DNA of 64,000 bases, taken from Siphonodentalium dalli (taxonomy: Eukaryota; Mollusca; Scaphopoda; Gadilida; Siphonodentaliidae). Location of the stretch: positions 132,573,282 through 132,637,281 of the forward strand of contig CP136062.1 in the NCBI GenBank assembly GCA_032622095.1. The letters are read 5' to 3'. Position numbers and translations under genes: made by a program. This document shows, piece by piece, positions 1-10,652 of the stretch. Positions within the stretch are counted from its first letter, which is position 1, and each line of letters starts with the position of its first letter. The notes beneath the pieces were generated by a model, which saw only the letters and a list, made by a program, of their open reading frames with translations, did no database searches and had not been told where the DNA came from.

Positions 1-112
1 ACTGTAGTAATTTCTTTAATAATTAGGGGGGGGGGTAGGCATTGTAGTCGTAGTAAACAGGCAATCAATCAGTCATATTGTATTACAAGAAATTGATTTC
101 TAAATATGGTGA

Positions 113-359
113 TCAACCTTTCCATGACTGGAGCTTCCTGAAATTTTGTGAAAACCTAGTGCCAATACATTAGGGAGCCTCGCATATACAACAGAAAGCA
201 TTGGCCTAACAATATTTACCTTGACTTTCTATTAAAGTCAGTGCATTATATTACATATGGAAGGCTCCCTATGGGAGACTCACATATATAAGAGAATGCA
301 TTGGCACAATTAAGATCTCTTATGTTGCACCAACACAGCTCCCGTCATGAAAGTGTTAA
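113..359. mobile_element. Family A piggyBac-like MITE, copy 1
   Basis: Starts with a degraded CCTTTCCATGACTGGAGC end and closes with GTCATGAAAGTG followed by TTAA. The interior holds the family hallmark, inverted copies of GCATATATAAGAGAATGCA around GGCTCCCTATGGGAG. The left hairpin is partly deleted and the left TTAA is lost. Short non-coding element; superfamily inferred from the TTAA target and CCCTTT ends. Confidence 0.8.
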
Positions 360-473
360 AACATGGTTTCATATTCTCAGACATGGGCAGACTGTAAATC
401 ATGAAACATCAATCCCTGTACTTTATTTGTTTGGACTCACGTGCGAAATCCAAAATTGGCATAAATTTTGACA

Positions 474-712
474 TTAACCCTTTCGTGGCTGGAGCTTCCT
501 GAAATTTTGTAAAAACTCTGTGCCAATGCATTCTCTTATATATGCGAGTCTTCCATAGGGAGCCTCGCATATATAAGATAATACATTGACCAAACAATAT
601 TGACCTTGACCTTGTAAACCAGTTCATTCTCTTATATATGTGAGGATCCCTATGGGAGACTCGCATACATAAGAGAATGCACTGGCACATGGTCTTTAAA
701 GTTGCACCAAAG
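474..712. mobile_element. Family A piggyBac-like MITE, copy 2 (3' truncated)
   Basis: Begins TTAACCCTTTCGTGGCTGG and carries both internal hairpins of the family. The right end breaks off after the GTTGCACCA segment, so the second terminal repeat and TTAA are missing. Confidence 0.8.
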
Positions 713-1091
713 CATGAAACTGAACAGGCTAACAAACAGACACACAGATTCTACACAGTATGATGTTACCGAAGCGAAACTTTCAAATTTCATCATGTGG
801 TCAGACAAAATAAAATAGATGTCCAATTCCATGACATACATTGGTTCATGTCAGAATGGGAATTTACTTCTAGAACATTCTGCACAGCAGGATCAAAGCC
901 AGAGGTCAACCACTGATCAATGGATGACGTTTGAAAAGTTTGTTAAAATCCTCCCAAATGTTACAAAATTTCCCTCATACCATACGTTTTCCATTAAAAA
1001 TCCAAAGAATACCATTAGGAAATACTATATATAAGTAAATTTGTGCCATCCCCTCCAACCTCTTGGCCCCACTATGACCTTTAGGTCTGTT
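713..1091. other. Unassigned intergenic sequence
   Basis: No repeat family of this window, RNA gene or convincing coding frame is visible. A 71-codon plus-strand frame (819-1034) has no recognisable protein signature. Confidence 0.5.
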
Positions 1092-1436
1092 GAAGCCACC
1101 TTCGCAGTGGGTATTGCTGTTAAAATAGTCACCACAAATAAAACTGCCATAAACAGAAAGAATATTAAAATATAGACATACTTTGTTCTTATACCAATAA
1201 TAAATATCGCGTAAATAGTATGTTATTGTAAAGGTCGTAACATAGTCCACGTTCTGTAACATTTTTGCTTTTGTTTACATAACAAAGTATACAAACTTGT
1301 CAATAACATACTATTTACGCGATATTTATGATTGGTATATAAGAACAATATCTGTCTGTATTTGAATATTAATTCTGTTTATGGCGGTTTTAATGAATGT
1401 GACTATTTTAAAAGCAATACCCACTGCGAAGGCCAA
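1092..1436. repeat. Palindromic element O
   Basis: A left arm of about 135 bp (1092-1231) is repeated in inverted orientation at 1299-1436, separated by about 68 bp. Shared landmarks are CTTCGCAGTGGGTATTGC near the outer end and TATCGCGTAAATAGTATG near the loop, the latter as its reverse complement in the right arm. Long inverted arms and no coding capacity suggest a MITE of unknown superfamily. Target duplications are not clear. Confidence 0.75.
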
Positions 1437-1525
1437 CCCTGCCTTTAAAAAGTCTGATATGACATGCTGCATAATAAGCATCAATGAGAAAACTATTAAA
1501 GGAAGTTCTCATATAACTTGGCATT

Positions 1526-1636
1526 GCAATACACATAAAGAGAGGGCAATACACATAAAGAGAGGGCAATACACATAAAGAGAGGGCAATACACATAAAT
1601 AGAGGGCAATAGACATAAAGAGAGGACATTGAAATA
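1526..1636. repeat. 20-bp minisatellite
   Basis: About five and a half copies of a 20-bp unit (GCAATACACATAAAGAGAGG) with start points at 1526, 1546, 1566, 1586 and 1606. The last units diverge. The open minus-strand frames over it are a by-product of the tandem. Confidence 0.9.
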
Positions 1637-2439
1637 AAGAAAAGTTGCCCACAAACATGCAGAAAGTAGACAATAAACCAACAGACACAATCAGAAAATC
1701 GGAAAACAACTTACCTCATAAGGAGATACTGAGATGTTTCCACAGAGGCGAATGTCTTTGGCGTTATTAGCAGATATTAGAATCGGAGACTAGTGAATAA
1801 GGAAGGCTGTGCGGAGAACGATATGGACTTGATTCTGACATCAGGGCCGCTCCAATTAGTGTTAATCTATTGATTGTGGTGAAATCGTGACAGACACTTC
1901 TGAGGGATACAGGCTCCAAATTACCAGTTGTTAATTGTGTGACGTCAAAGCTCGAGACAGTCTAATTACACTATCACTAATATTAAGCCAATTTTTCGCA
2001 ATTACAATGATAAAAACGCCAAGGTTCTCACACTTCACTGATAGCTTTAACATTTCCAAAGTGAAATTTTGCAAACACCAAAATGTCAACCCCCAGTTTT
2101 GACGAGGAAAATTTACAACGAAACTGTGAGAAATTATCTCTCGTTAATAGACGAGGGTTGATATTGTCAATTACGAAAGGATGTGGAAAATTTTATTATT
2201 TTTTGTTGCAAATTATTTCCCTGTATTTTGTAAAAGTAATTAGCGCGAATTATGGTAGTTAGATATATATACATAAGTGCATGGTATGTAGAATTATCAT
2301 CATGTGATGCGATCTGCGGCAATTTAGTATGACATGACATCTACACAGGTCCTCAATTACCCTTGTCATTCAGGTGATCCAATGGGGACAGCCAGACTGA
2401 AACAATGCTATTTTATTTTAGAGTAAATGTAGACATATA
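1637..2439. other. Unassigned single-copy-looking sequence
   Basis: No match to other parts of the window and no coding frame. It includes a TGACGTCA octamer within GTGTGACGTCAAAGC near 1940, a perfect CRE-like site, but no neighbouring gene is visible. Confidence 0.4.
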
Positions 2440-2690
2440 CAGGGACCAGTCTGGAGGGGAGACCTGGGAGATATATCTTCTCCCTAAAAATGTCATTTCT
2501 CCCTCTTTGTGTCCAAGGGCGAAGTAACTTCTTTTTAGATCATGCATATGTCAAAACCATATTTGCCAATTATGATGTTGTACATACTGATTATAATGAA
2601 CTTTATATGGGTGTACTGCAGTGACCAGTCTAGACGGAGAAATGAGAAATATATTCTCCGTAAAAATTGTCACATTTACCCTTTTCCATC
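2440..2690 (+). mobile_element. Family E hAT-like element, two stacked left ends
   Basis: CAGGGACCAGTCTGGAGG at 2440 begins a family E left end with its CTTCTCCCT repeats. At 2619 a second left end starts (CAGTGACCAGTCTAGACGG). Both lack a right terminus, so this is two truncated copies in tandem or an internal duplication. Confidence 0.65.
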
Positions 2691-3111
2691 CAAGTGTCTT
2701 ATGCTACTATATACATGCACCCATAGACGTTAGTGTCTACGACGTTAGTGTCTACGACGGTTACTCATATATTTCCGTTGCTATTCAGGGGTTTTAGTTA
2801 TTCGAGTATTTTTGTTAAAAATGACTGCATCATGGTGCAGCGATGTGGAAACACAGTTCAAAACTGACCTTTGTTCTTTACCATCATAGAAAAAGTCGGA
2901 ACTCGGCGAAGTACATATGAATCACGTGGTTCCATATCACCAGATTTGGACAGCAATGTAATTCTGTGCCAGCGTATTCTTGGATTTTACTAAATCGGAC
3001 CGCACCTTGCAAGCACTCATTGCCTCCTGTGTTTTCCAATTAAATGTATTGCGCGTATCGCACGCCATGCCACATAGCTAATGCGGTGTGGAAGGGCCTT
3101 AACTGTATGTT
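2691..3111. other. Unassigned sequence
   Basis: Contains a short tandem of a 15-bp unit (GACGTTAGTGTCTAC) near 2727-2762, otherwise nothing recognisable. No coding frame. Confidence 0.4.
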
Positions 3112-3361
3112 TCACCTTTTCATGATGGGAGCTGCGCTGGTGCAGCATTAAAGATCCTATGCCAGTGCATTCCCTTTATATGCATGCGAGTCTCCCATAG
3201 GGAGCCTCACATATATAAGAGAATGCACTGGCTTACAAGGTTAAGGTAAATATTGTTAGGCTATTGCATTCATTTATATATGCGAGGCTCCCTATGGGAG
3301 ACTCGCATGTATGAGATAATGCATTGGCACAGAGTTTTCACAAAATTGCAGGAAACTCCAG
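3112..3361. mobile_element. Family A piggyBac-like MITE, copy 3 (reverse orientation)
   Basis: Reads from the GCTGCGCTGGTGCAGCATT side to AGGAAACTCCAG. Both internal hairpins are present. The right terminus is replaced by a G-homopolymer tract starting near 3371, so the terminal CCCTTT repeat and TTAA are lost there. Confidence 0.75.
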
Positions 3362-3370
3362 TAAACAACA

Positions 3371-3500
3371 GGGGGGGGGGGGGTCAGGAAAAGATTTCCG
3401 GACACTAGGTGCTTTTTTATTTTTTCCGCCCACTGGGTACCCACCACCCTATCATTTTTATTTTTTCCGATTCTGGGATAGGGACCCACCCCCTTCAAAC
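3371..3500. repeat. G-tract and fragment W
   Basis: A run of G is followed by a purine-rich then T-rich segment containing CCGGACACTAGGTGC. A related inverted segment (GCCTAGTGTTCGG) occurs at about 4540-4570 beside a C run, so the two are probably copies of one small repeat. Confidence 0.45.
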
Positions 3501-3587
3501 TGCTTCAAATGACTATTTTACTTAGTTGTCCTGATCTTATCTGATCTATGTTCTGTATCATGATTATAGAAGCATTCCTACTTATGG

Positions 3588-4106
3588 CTGTAAAGTTTCA
3601 AAGCAATTCTCCAATAAATGTGGGCTGTAGGTTGTGCTGATGGATTCACATTTGAAATCCAAGATGGCTGCTGGTGGCCATGTTTGTTTTGAACAAATTT
3701 CGGGGAAAAAGGGAGGCTCCCTTTCTTGAGGTCACCCCGAAGATCCATATGAAGTTTGGTGACGACTAGAAGAGAAATGTGACCTGTAAGATGTGTTAAA
3801 GGATTTAGTCATATAAAGAGTAAAATCCAAGATGGCCGCTGGCAGCCATGTTTTTTTTACAGAATTCGGGAAAAAATGGTAGGCACCCATCGAGAGATCA
3901 CACCGAGGATTCACATGAAGTTTGGTGATGATCGGATGAGGGATAAGCTCTGTAGGGTGTGCTAAAGGATTTAGTGATGCACAGAGTAAAATCAAGATGG
4001 CTGCCAGTGGCCATATTTTTCATCAATAATCATTCAAGTTACAGCTCCCATCTAGAGGTGATCCTAGACCCATATACCGAATATCGTTGAAATCGGTCAA
4101 AGTTTG
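3588..4106. repeat. Family H tandem-unit element, copy 1
   Basis: About three degenerate units of roughly 155-165 bp. Each carries AAATCCAAGATGGC, a purine/pyrimidine palindrome, GGCCATGTTTTT, and a CATATGAAGTTTGGTGA segment. No coding potential. Confidence 0.8.
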
Positions 4107-5074
4107 TTTTAACACCTTTGTTTTATTTTATTGTGGTTTTTTTGAATAGTCTATTTCTATTTGAAGAGTTCAGTGAAGAGTTTACATTTATTTGAAGAAT
4201 CTATTATTGTGTTGTTTTCATTTATATCAGGTTGAATAAATGATTTTTAATAGGACTATTTAAATCTGAGCATTTCCATGTTAATGAGCAGTGATTGATC
4301 CTTGATGAAAAAATTTAGCAAGCTGACTTTTTTATTACCCATTGGTGTTATCCCGCATTATTAACGGATGTTGAACTTAAACCCCCCATACCAAGAGTTA
4401 AGTGCATACCCATTACATAATAGAAGCATTCTTAAAACCTTTTGTCCCATTATTTTGAAGAAAAATGACTCTAGGAAAATATTTACAGGGCCAGGAAAAA
4501 ATGTGTAAGCCAGGCTGCTGAACCACCCACCCACCGCCGCCTAGTGTTCGGAAAAAAATTGCAGACCCCCCCCCCTGTAAAGAAAGGGTTATTTGTGTTA
4601 TTAAGTATATATGTGCCATGTTTTCATCGATCATGGGTGTAAATATATCGCATTGAGCCTCTTTGGGCTTACTTTGAAGACCGAACGCTAATCGTTTATG
4701 TCACGTCAATACGATCAATTGTACCCCATATTAGTAGGTTCCTCAACTGACACCCATAGGAATCATTCTGTTCGAACAGTGAAATTTTATGTGTTTAGTA
4801 TATATTATTATGTGTTATTGCATAATTATTTTAATTTAATTATTAGAACATTGTCTATACCAATTATATAAATAGAGAATCACACACAGGATGATATTTT
4901 TGATGAAAAGATACACTGAAATATTCCGACGACTTAAGGAATGAACTTTCAACCTAGATTTGAGGACTTTATAATTTATGCCATGCACCAGTGAATAGTG
5001 GATTTCATATGATTCGACATCGACCGCACTTCCCGCTCTCTCCTCCTACCCACCCCTGATACAAAATCGAAAAA
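4107..5074. other. Unassigned sequence with a fragment W copy
   Basis: A T-rich stretch follows the H array. The inverted W fragment lies near 4490-4575 next to a C run. The remainder (4580-5074) shows no repeat, RNA or coding signature. Confidence 0.4.
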
Positions 5075-5404
5075 TTACCCATAATTCTGCTGTGGTTAAG
5101 GAGTCGATTAACCCTTTGAGTGCCAGGTCCGATTTTTGTATCAAACCATATACCCTGTGCCAATGCATTCTCTTATATATGCGAGTCGACCATAGGTCGC
5201 CTCGCATATATAAGAGAATGCATTGGCCTAACAATTTTTCATCATTTGTTATTATTTTTTACAATTTTTTACAATTTTAATAATTTTTTTTAAATCTAAA
5301 AAAAAAAATCAAAAAAATATTAGTTTAGGGCCGATTTTACAGACCGTAAATTAGGGCCGATGAGATCGGCCCCTGGCACTGAAAGGGTTAATAAGGCCAT
5401 TACT
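5075..5404. mobile_element. Family B MITE fragment interrupted by a C element
   Basis: The right arm of family B (TTACCCATAATTCTGCTGTG, then GGTTAAGGAGTCGA) is cut at a TTA and resumes at 5392 as TAAGGCCATTACTG. The missing consensus piece is exactly where the C element at 5108-5391 sits. Confidence 0.75.
5108..5391. mobile_element. Family C piggyBac-like MITE with family A-type core
   Basis: Both flanks are TTAA, with CCCTTTGAGTGCCAGG at the left and CCTGGCACTGAAAGGG at the right. The core has the AATGCATTCTCTTATATATG hairpin and a T-rich tail that match the A copy at 10653-11254, not other C copies. It is therefore a chimera, with C termini around an A-type interior. Confidence 0.8.
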
Positions 5405-6620
5405 GTGCCATATCAGACATAAGGTCAGGCTCAAATACAAATGACCAGACATTGGGCTGTTGAATCTGACATTGTCTAATGTTAGGTGGTTAAATACAGT
5501 TATGGCCTGACACTATTAAAACAGTCAATTGTAACATTGAGTCCTTTATGAATTTCACACAGCAACTGAAGAGTGGATATCAATTAATCTTACATAGGTT
5601 CTAAGACTCAGGTCAAGGTCAACTATTAAACTGACTTTAATGTCTTAGATGGAAGCCAGGAGTTCTTCTATATTAGGAAATCAATTGTGCACACCAACCT
5701 ATTACATAATCATGTACTTGCTCAATAGTCGGAATAAATTAAATTCTATAGTCAAAATAAGAATCAAGTTCATCATGAGACAACTTCTATGAGGATATTT
5801 ACTCAGAAGACAATAACTTTGAGTTTAATGAACAATAGAGGAGGTCACTGTTTTCCGAGTAAATTTGGGCCACCAGGTAACGACTAAATAAAAGATAGCA
5901 CACGGGTATCGGCCAAACAAAAGGCAGCTCTAACCTATGACTCGGCTGTCTAATACAATATTGAATCAAGCCAATGTTTTAAGCAACGGAAACAATACAA
6001 ACAGATTGATTACGGATTATCAGCTGCGTATTATTTCCCCAGCGTAGTCTAAATGCTTTATCGATTCGTCTTCAAACTCCATCTAAGGTCGAAGCACAAT
6101 GCCAGCCCTGTTTAAATACGTTGTAATATTAATTAAAGTCATACATCTATATTAATTATTTGTTGCCGATTCTCAGTCACTGCTATAGGTTTTTGAATCA
6201 AGTAAATCTCGCGTCTTTTGTCCGTTTTGTTTGAATTCCTGTATTTCTATGGATTGATTGTTGCACTTTTCTGCTGTCTAGTGCTCAGGGAATTGATTCG
6301 CTTCAACTATAAGTTGTTTTAAATACATCAAATACAGGACGACCCTTGATTTGATAGCGTACTGTAACTACTCTGGATCCTTATGTTCCAAACAGGAGTA
6401 AATGTGTCATTTATTGATCCAGGCAAAGTATATGCCGACAATTCAAATGCATCGAAGAAGAGCTTTTAACAGCAAAATCAGCAGCTAATAAAGTTTTCCC
6501 TGTATTGCATTTAAATACGTATTCAGGGCCTTCCATTATTTCTATAGTGTACCTGGTATTTAAAATAAAATTCAGAATTGAGAACTAATGGCCAAACATT
6601 TAACAGGGTTCATACACATA
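5392..6620. other. Unassigned single-copy-looking sequence
   Basis: No repeat family recognised after the B remnant ends at 5404. 5860-6340 looks compositionally different: fewer homopolymers and many AATTA/TAATTA cores (for example AATATTAATTAAAG near 6126). No coding frame. A regulatory block is possible but not shown. Confidence 0.4.
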
Positions 6621-6814
6621 CAGTAATGCTCCAAATAATCGACTCCTTAAACACAGCAGAATTATGGGTAACTTTTCAGGATTTAGTCGGAAATATGGCT
6701 TGTTGCCATTCATCAGAAAGCTCTCAGTGAGAGCTTTCCGATGAATGGCAACAAGCCATATTTCCGACTAAATCCTGAAAAGTTACCCATAGTCGATTAT
6801 TTAGAGCATTACTG
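6621..6814. mobile_element. Family B TA-flanked palindromic MITE, copy 1
   Basis: TA, then CAGTAATGCTCCAAATAATC, and the inverted partner ending GAGCATTACTG, TA. The two arms of about 100 bp meet at CTCTCAGTGAGAG. The right arm lacks the block containing AATTCTGCTGTGGTTAAGG. Superfamily (Tc1/mariner/pogo) inferred from the TA target and CAGT ends. Confidence 0.85.
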
Positions 6815-7106
6815 TAACAAATGATGAAATTTCATGACTTTTCCAGAATTTTCAGAAAATTACAGGGATCTCAAGCCAATGAAATTCCATAACTTTTCCA
6901 GATGTCACCGAGACAGGATTTCAATTCAATGTATGTTAGAACTTAATCAGTTAATATCTCTTCACATCTTGGTTTCAGTATCAGTTAAATTAGTCTTATC
7001 TTCCAAAAGCATTCTGTGATATTGATGTTTTACCCATACTCTTCAACTTCAAGAGTAAAGCAAAGATGAAAGAAAAGTACACTTTCCAACATGGTTCCAT
7101 ATTGAG
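6815..7106. other. Unassigned sequence
   Basis: Nothing recognisable. A short plus frame at 6834-7019 has no protein signature. Confidence 0.4.
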
Positions 7107-8145
7107 GTTAAATGAAAGTGTCAATGACAGCTCAACTTGGAGAGGGGACAGTGTAATTACTGTCAATGGAGCGATAAGGAATTTGGAAAGTTTAAATGTT
7201 TAGGTAATACTAGAGGTCAACCTGGAGAGACATTATGAAGTTTGGGACAATTGGATGAAAAATGTTGGCTGTAGGGCATGCTGAGGGATTTATTCAGGCA
7301 AAGAGTTAAATTCAAGATGGATGTGGGCCGCCATGTTTTCAAAACAAAATTCAGAACAAGATGACTGGTTGCAGTCATGTTTTTGAACGAAAAGATGATG
7401 GACCCATATGAAGTTTGGTGATAATTGGATCAGGGATGTGGCCTGTAAGGTGTGTCAAAGAAGTTAATCATGTAAACAGTAAATCCAAGAGGGCTGCCAG
7501 TGGCCATGTTTTTAAACAAAATTCAGATTTTTTTTATAGCTCCAATCTAGAGGACACCCTGAAAATCTGTATGAAGTTTGGTGATGATTTGATCAGGATG
7601 TGGCATGTAGGGTGTAGTAATAGATTTAGTCATGCAAAGAGTAAAATCCAAGATAGCTGAAGGCAGCCATGTTTTTCAACGAAATTCAGACAGCTCACGA
7701 GGGATCAACCTGTTGATCCATATGAAGCTTGGTGAAGATCGAATGAGGGATGTGGCCTGTAAGGATTTAGTCATACAAAATGGCTACTGGTGGCCATGTT
7801 TTTTTTAATGAAATTCAAGATATATGGTAAGCTCCCATCTAGAGGCCACCCTTAAGATCCATGTGAAGTTAAACATTAATTATGGGCTGCAGGGTGTGCT
7901 GATGAATTCAAATGTGAAATCCAAGGGCCACTGCCGGCCATTTTTTTTAACCAAATCGGAAAAACTTGTAAGCTCACGCAGATCCATATGAAGTTTGGTG
8001 ACAATTGGATGAGGGATGTGGCCTGTAGGGAGTGCCAATGGAAATTGTTGACAGACGGACACACACACACACACACGTAGCAGATGGGCACCAACCCATG
8101 GCAATAGCTCAAACTTGACTAAAATTTAGCTAAAATTTAGCTAAA
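7107..8145. repeat. Family H tandem-unit element, copy 2
   Basis: Begins with the family lead-in AATGAAAGTGTCAATGACAG, then GCTCAACTT, and closes with GCAATAGCTCAAACTTG. In between are about five degenerate units of roughly 150-165 bp, each with a CCAAGATGGC-like or GGCCATGTTTTT motif. An (AC)n tract lies at 8060-8077. GCTCAACTT and its inverse at the far end suggest short terminal inverted repeats. Confidence 0.8.
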
Positions 8146-8186
8146 AAGGAGTTTTTTTTTCCAGGGGAAATGATTTTTTTAAATTT

Positions 8187-8534
8187 CAGGCTAGCATCAC
8201 CATATTCACCCTCTGGGGACCTCATTCTGCTTAGGCCTTATCTTCTAGGAAGTGTCTATTATAGTCACAAATTAACATTGATTTTAGTTAGTTTTTCCAT
8301 TTTTTTCAGTTTCTATCTGTTTCTATATCCCCTAATTCACAGAAGATAAGTTGCATAATCAAGGTGACTAATGGGTGATCGAACTTCACCAACGTCAACC
8401 GGGGAACTTCAATCTGATCCTAGGTCTCCCATAGCAGTTGAGGCTTAAGCAGAATTAGGTCCCCAGAGGGTGAATTTGATTATGCTAGCCTGGGGACCTC
8501 ATTCTGCAAATGTCATCACACTAAATTCAGACTT
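8187..8534. mobile_element. Family G hAT-like MITE, copy 1 (left part lost)
   Basis: Holds half of the left inner hairpin (GCTAGCATCACC), the central CCCCTAATT...GGTGACTAATGGGTGA region, and the right arm ending TTCAGACTTG. The outer left terminal repeat is missing, where the H element precedes it. Confidence 0.75.
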
Positions 8535-9149
8535 GCCCCCTCCGAAACTCTCCTGCCGCCACATCCCTCCCTGCCCCTGGAACATAAGAGCAGATCACAC
8601 CAGAAGCAATTGAGTTAATCATACATGCATTTGATATTTATACTGTGCTGATTTATGGGACCTACTTCACATAGGCCTGCTATATGTCTATTGTTTACTT
8701 AATTCACAAACTATTTTAATGCAGATAGCAGCTCCCTGTAATTAATCAGTTCACAGTGTTAGCAGGCAATGTTAGCCTGGAGCCTCCCACCAGTAATGTC
8801 AACTACAGTTCAATTTACTATACAAGCTCTGCAAAAGATAATTGCCCAAGTCGAAAAAAGGGCAATAACCCTGTTAAAAAAAAGTGGGGCCAAGATTAAA
8901 ATTGAAGAATCACATGGTCTAATACTGGTAAATATCTGTACTGCTATATTAACCAATAATAAAGTTTGGAGGATAATATGAATGTTGCCAAAAACAAAAA
9001 TATTATAACAAATCTTCGAAACTGATTAAAAATTATCTCAAAATCATATAACGTAAACTTCTGTGGCAATTAAAACAATATAAAAAACAAGACAAAAATT
9101 GAGAAAAAGTTGTGTTTGAGAAAGGATGGTGGGTCAGACAAGCTAATTA
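8535..9149. other. Unassigned sequence
   Basis: AT-rich, no repeat family recognised. The 70-codon plus frame at 8769-8981 shows no known domain. Confidence 0.4.
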
Positions 9150-9291
9150 TCGTATTTGTTACATGATCACACCCTTATTCCATTCATTAAACCCATTCTA
9201 AAATAATGATATGCAATGATCATTGCATAACAGGAAATATAGTGCCCTGTGTACCCAAATATATTATTGTTGAGTAAACATGATTCTGAAT

Positions 9292-9292
<1 letters not shown>

Positions 9293-9344
<52 letters not shown>
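9293..9344. repeat. Homopolymer G tract, 52 nt
   Basis: 52 consecutive G. It is absent from the paralogous N copy near 19650-19800. The true length may be uncertain in an assembly. Confidence 0.9.
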
Positions 9345-9345
<1 letters not shown>

Positions 9346-9527
9346 GGAATGAAGAAGAATCGGTGTCTCTGACTGATATTGATATAGTTTGAAAATGTAT
9401 TTAATTAAATTTACGCCATTAAATACGTCAAAAGTCTTATTTTTCTAGAGACTTTCTTTACAACACATAGTGATGTCATCGCACACCTCACAGAAGCCGC
9501 TGTTAGTTTCACATCCCATTTATCGAT

Positions 9528-9777
9528 TTAACTCTTTCATGACTGGAGCTGAGCTGGTGCAGCATTAAAGACCATGTGCTAGTGCATTCTCTTATATAAT
9601 GCGAGTCTCGCATATATAAGAAAAAGTACTGGCTTAAGAGGCCAAGGTAAATATTGTTAGGCCAATGTATTCTCTTATATATGCGAGGCTCCCTATGGCA
9701 GACTCACATATATAAGAGAATGCATTGGCACAGGGTTTTCACAAAATGTCAGGAATCTACATTCATTGAAGGGTTAA
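9528..9777. mobile_element. Family A piggyBac-like MITE, copy 4, with empty-site evidence
   Basis: TTAA-CTCTTTCATGACTGGAGC at the left, GAAGGG-TTAA at the right, both inner hairpins present. The flanks CGAT-TTAA-GTATGTTTTAT join seamlessly in the second N copy, where AAT-TTAA-GTATGTTTTAT occurs uninterrupted at 19946-19949. This directly supports TTAA target duplication. Confidence 0.9.
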
Positions 9778-10074
9778 GTATGTTTTATGGAGGTTTTGGA
9801 TCAAATACTAAATATATAGAATCTACAACTCGATCGTCCCCAGTTTATTATAGGAAAATTTTGCTATAAACAGGGGATGAGTTGTAGATCATCTATACGT
9901 CCGACCACCTACGCCAGGGGTAATTATGGGTACAGTCAGGCGTTTTGGAATATGGGAGAGGATGGTGTAAATGGACCATCTACAGTGGAGTCAACATAAT
10001 TAAGGTAGGTGAGAAACCAACAGTCACTTCTATTCAGCCCTCAAATTATAGTGCTGGTACGTTGCAAAAATGGG

Positions 10075-10161
10075 GTCCCCAGAGGGTGAAGCTAGTGGCA
10101 CTACCCCACACAGCGGGCTACCTCATTCTGCATGACCTCATCTGCTATGGGAGCCTGAACA
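10075..10161. mobile_element. Family G hAT-like MITE fragment, copy 2
   Basis: GGTCCCCAGAGGGTGAA with a degraded inner hairpin and CTCATTCTGCATGACCTCA, cut off by the assembly gap. Confidence 0.7.
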
Positions 10162-10261
10162 NNNNNNNNNNNNNNNNNNNNNNNNNNNNNNNNNNNNNNN
10201 NNNNNNNNNNNNNNNNNNNNNNNNNNNNNNNNNNNNNNNNNNNNNNNNNNNNNNNNNNNNN
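10162..10261. other. Assembly gap
   Basis: Exactly 100 N, a conventional placeholder length. A G fragment lies on one side and a B right arm on the other, so an unresolved palindrome is the likely cause. Confidence 0.95.
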
Positions 10262-10332
10262 TCCGACTAAATCCTGTAAAGTTACCCATAATTCTGCTGT
10301 GGTTAAGGGGTCAATTATTTAGGGCATTACTG
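10262..10332. mobile_element. Family B MITE right arm, copy 2
   Basis: TCCGACTAAATCCTG through AATTCTGCTGTGGTTAAGG to GGGCATTACTG followed by TA. The left arm is inside the gap or missing. Confidence 0.85.
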
Positions 10333-10334
10333 TA

Positions 10335-10652
10335 TGCAATTGAGCTAAGATCGAAGGAATAAAAGCTTGAAAAATTATTTATGTTGAAACATCCAGTTGA
10401 ATAAAAGGACACTTGAATAACTATGCCATAATAAGTAGGGGATCATCTCATAATCGCAGATTCAGTTTCCCATGCTGGTAGAAAATTGTTCTAAGTTTCA
10501 AATCAATTGACTAAAATTGGAGGACTGAACAGGTTCGCTGGATTAGGGGGCAATTGCTAACATTATGTGGTTTCACTGGGTTGTTCAATGAAATCATCCA
10601 AACTCCTCAAAATTCTTAATTCATAAACTTTTTCACTAGCATTCTTCTAAAA
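10335..10652. other. Unassigned sequence
   Basis: No repeat, RNA or coding feature recognised. Confidence 0.4.

Larger units (their letters stand above)
9150..9900. repeat. Repeat N, copy 1 (interrupted)
   Basis: Matches 19590-20120 through landmarks CCTTATTCCATTCA, GTTAGTTTCACATC, AAGTATGTTTTAT and a terminal palindrome around TCTACAACTC. It differs by a 52-nt G run and by a family A element inserted at a TTAA. Confidence 0.75.

Noticed and set aside
1526-1636. Regular 20-bp periodicity resembling a CRISPR array
   Set aside because: Units are contiguous without spacers, and the sequence is clearly eukaryotic.
1408-1709. Overlapping minus frames with CPLFMCIAL-like repeated peptides resembling membrane segments
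   Set aside because: They are translations of the 20-bp minisatellite in three frames.
2440-2690. CTTCTCCCT repeats considered as a splice-tract/exon boundary
   Set aside because: They are the family E end motif, repeated in every E copy.
9945-10322. 125-codon frame running across the N gap
   Set aside because: The frame is open only because N codons do not stop it. Flanks are G and B MITE sequence.
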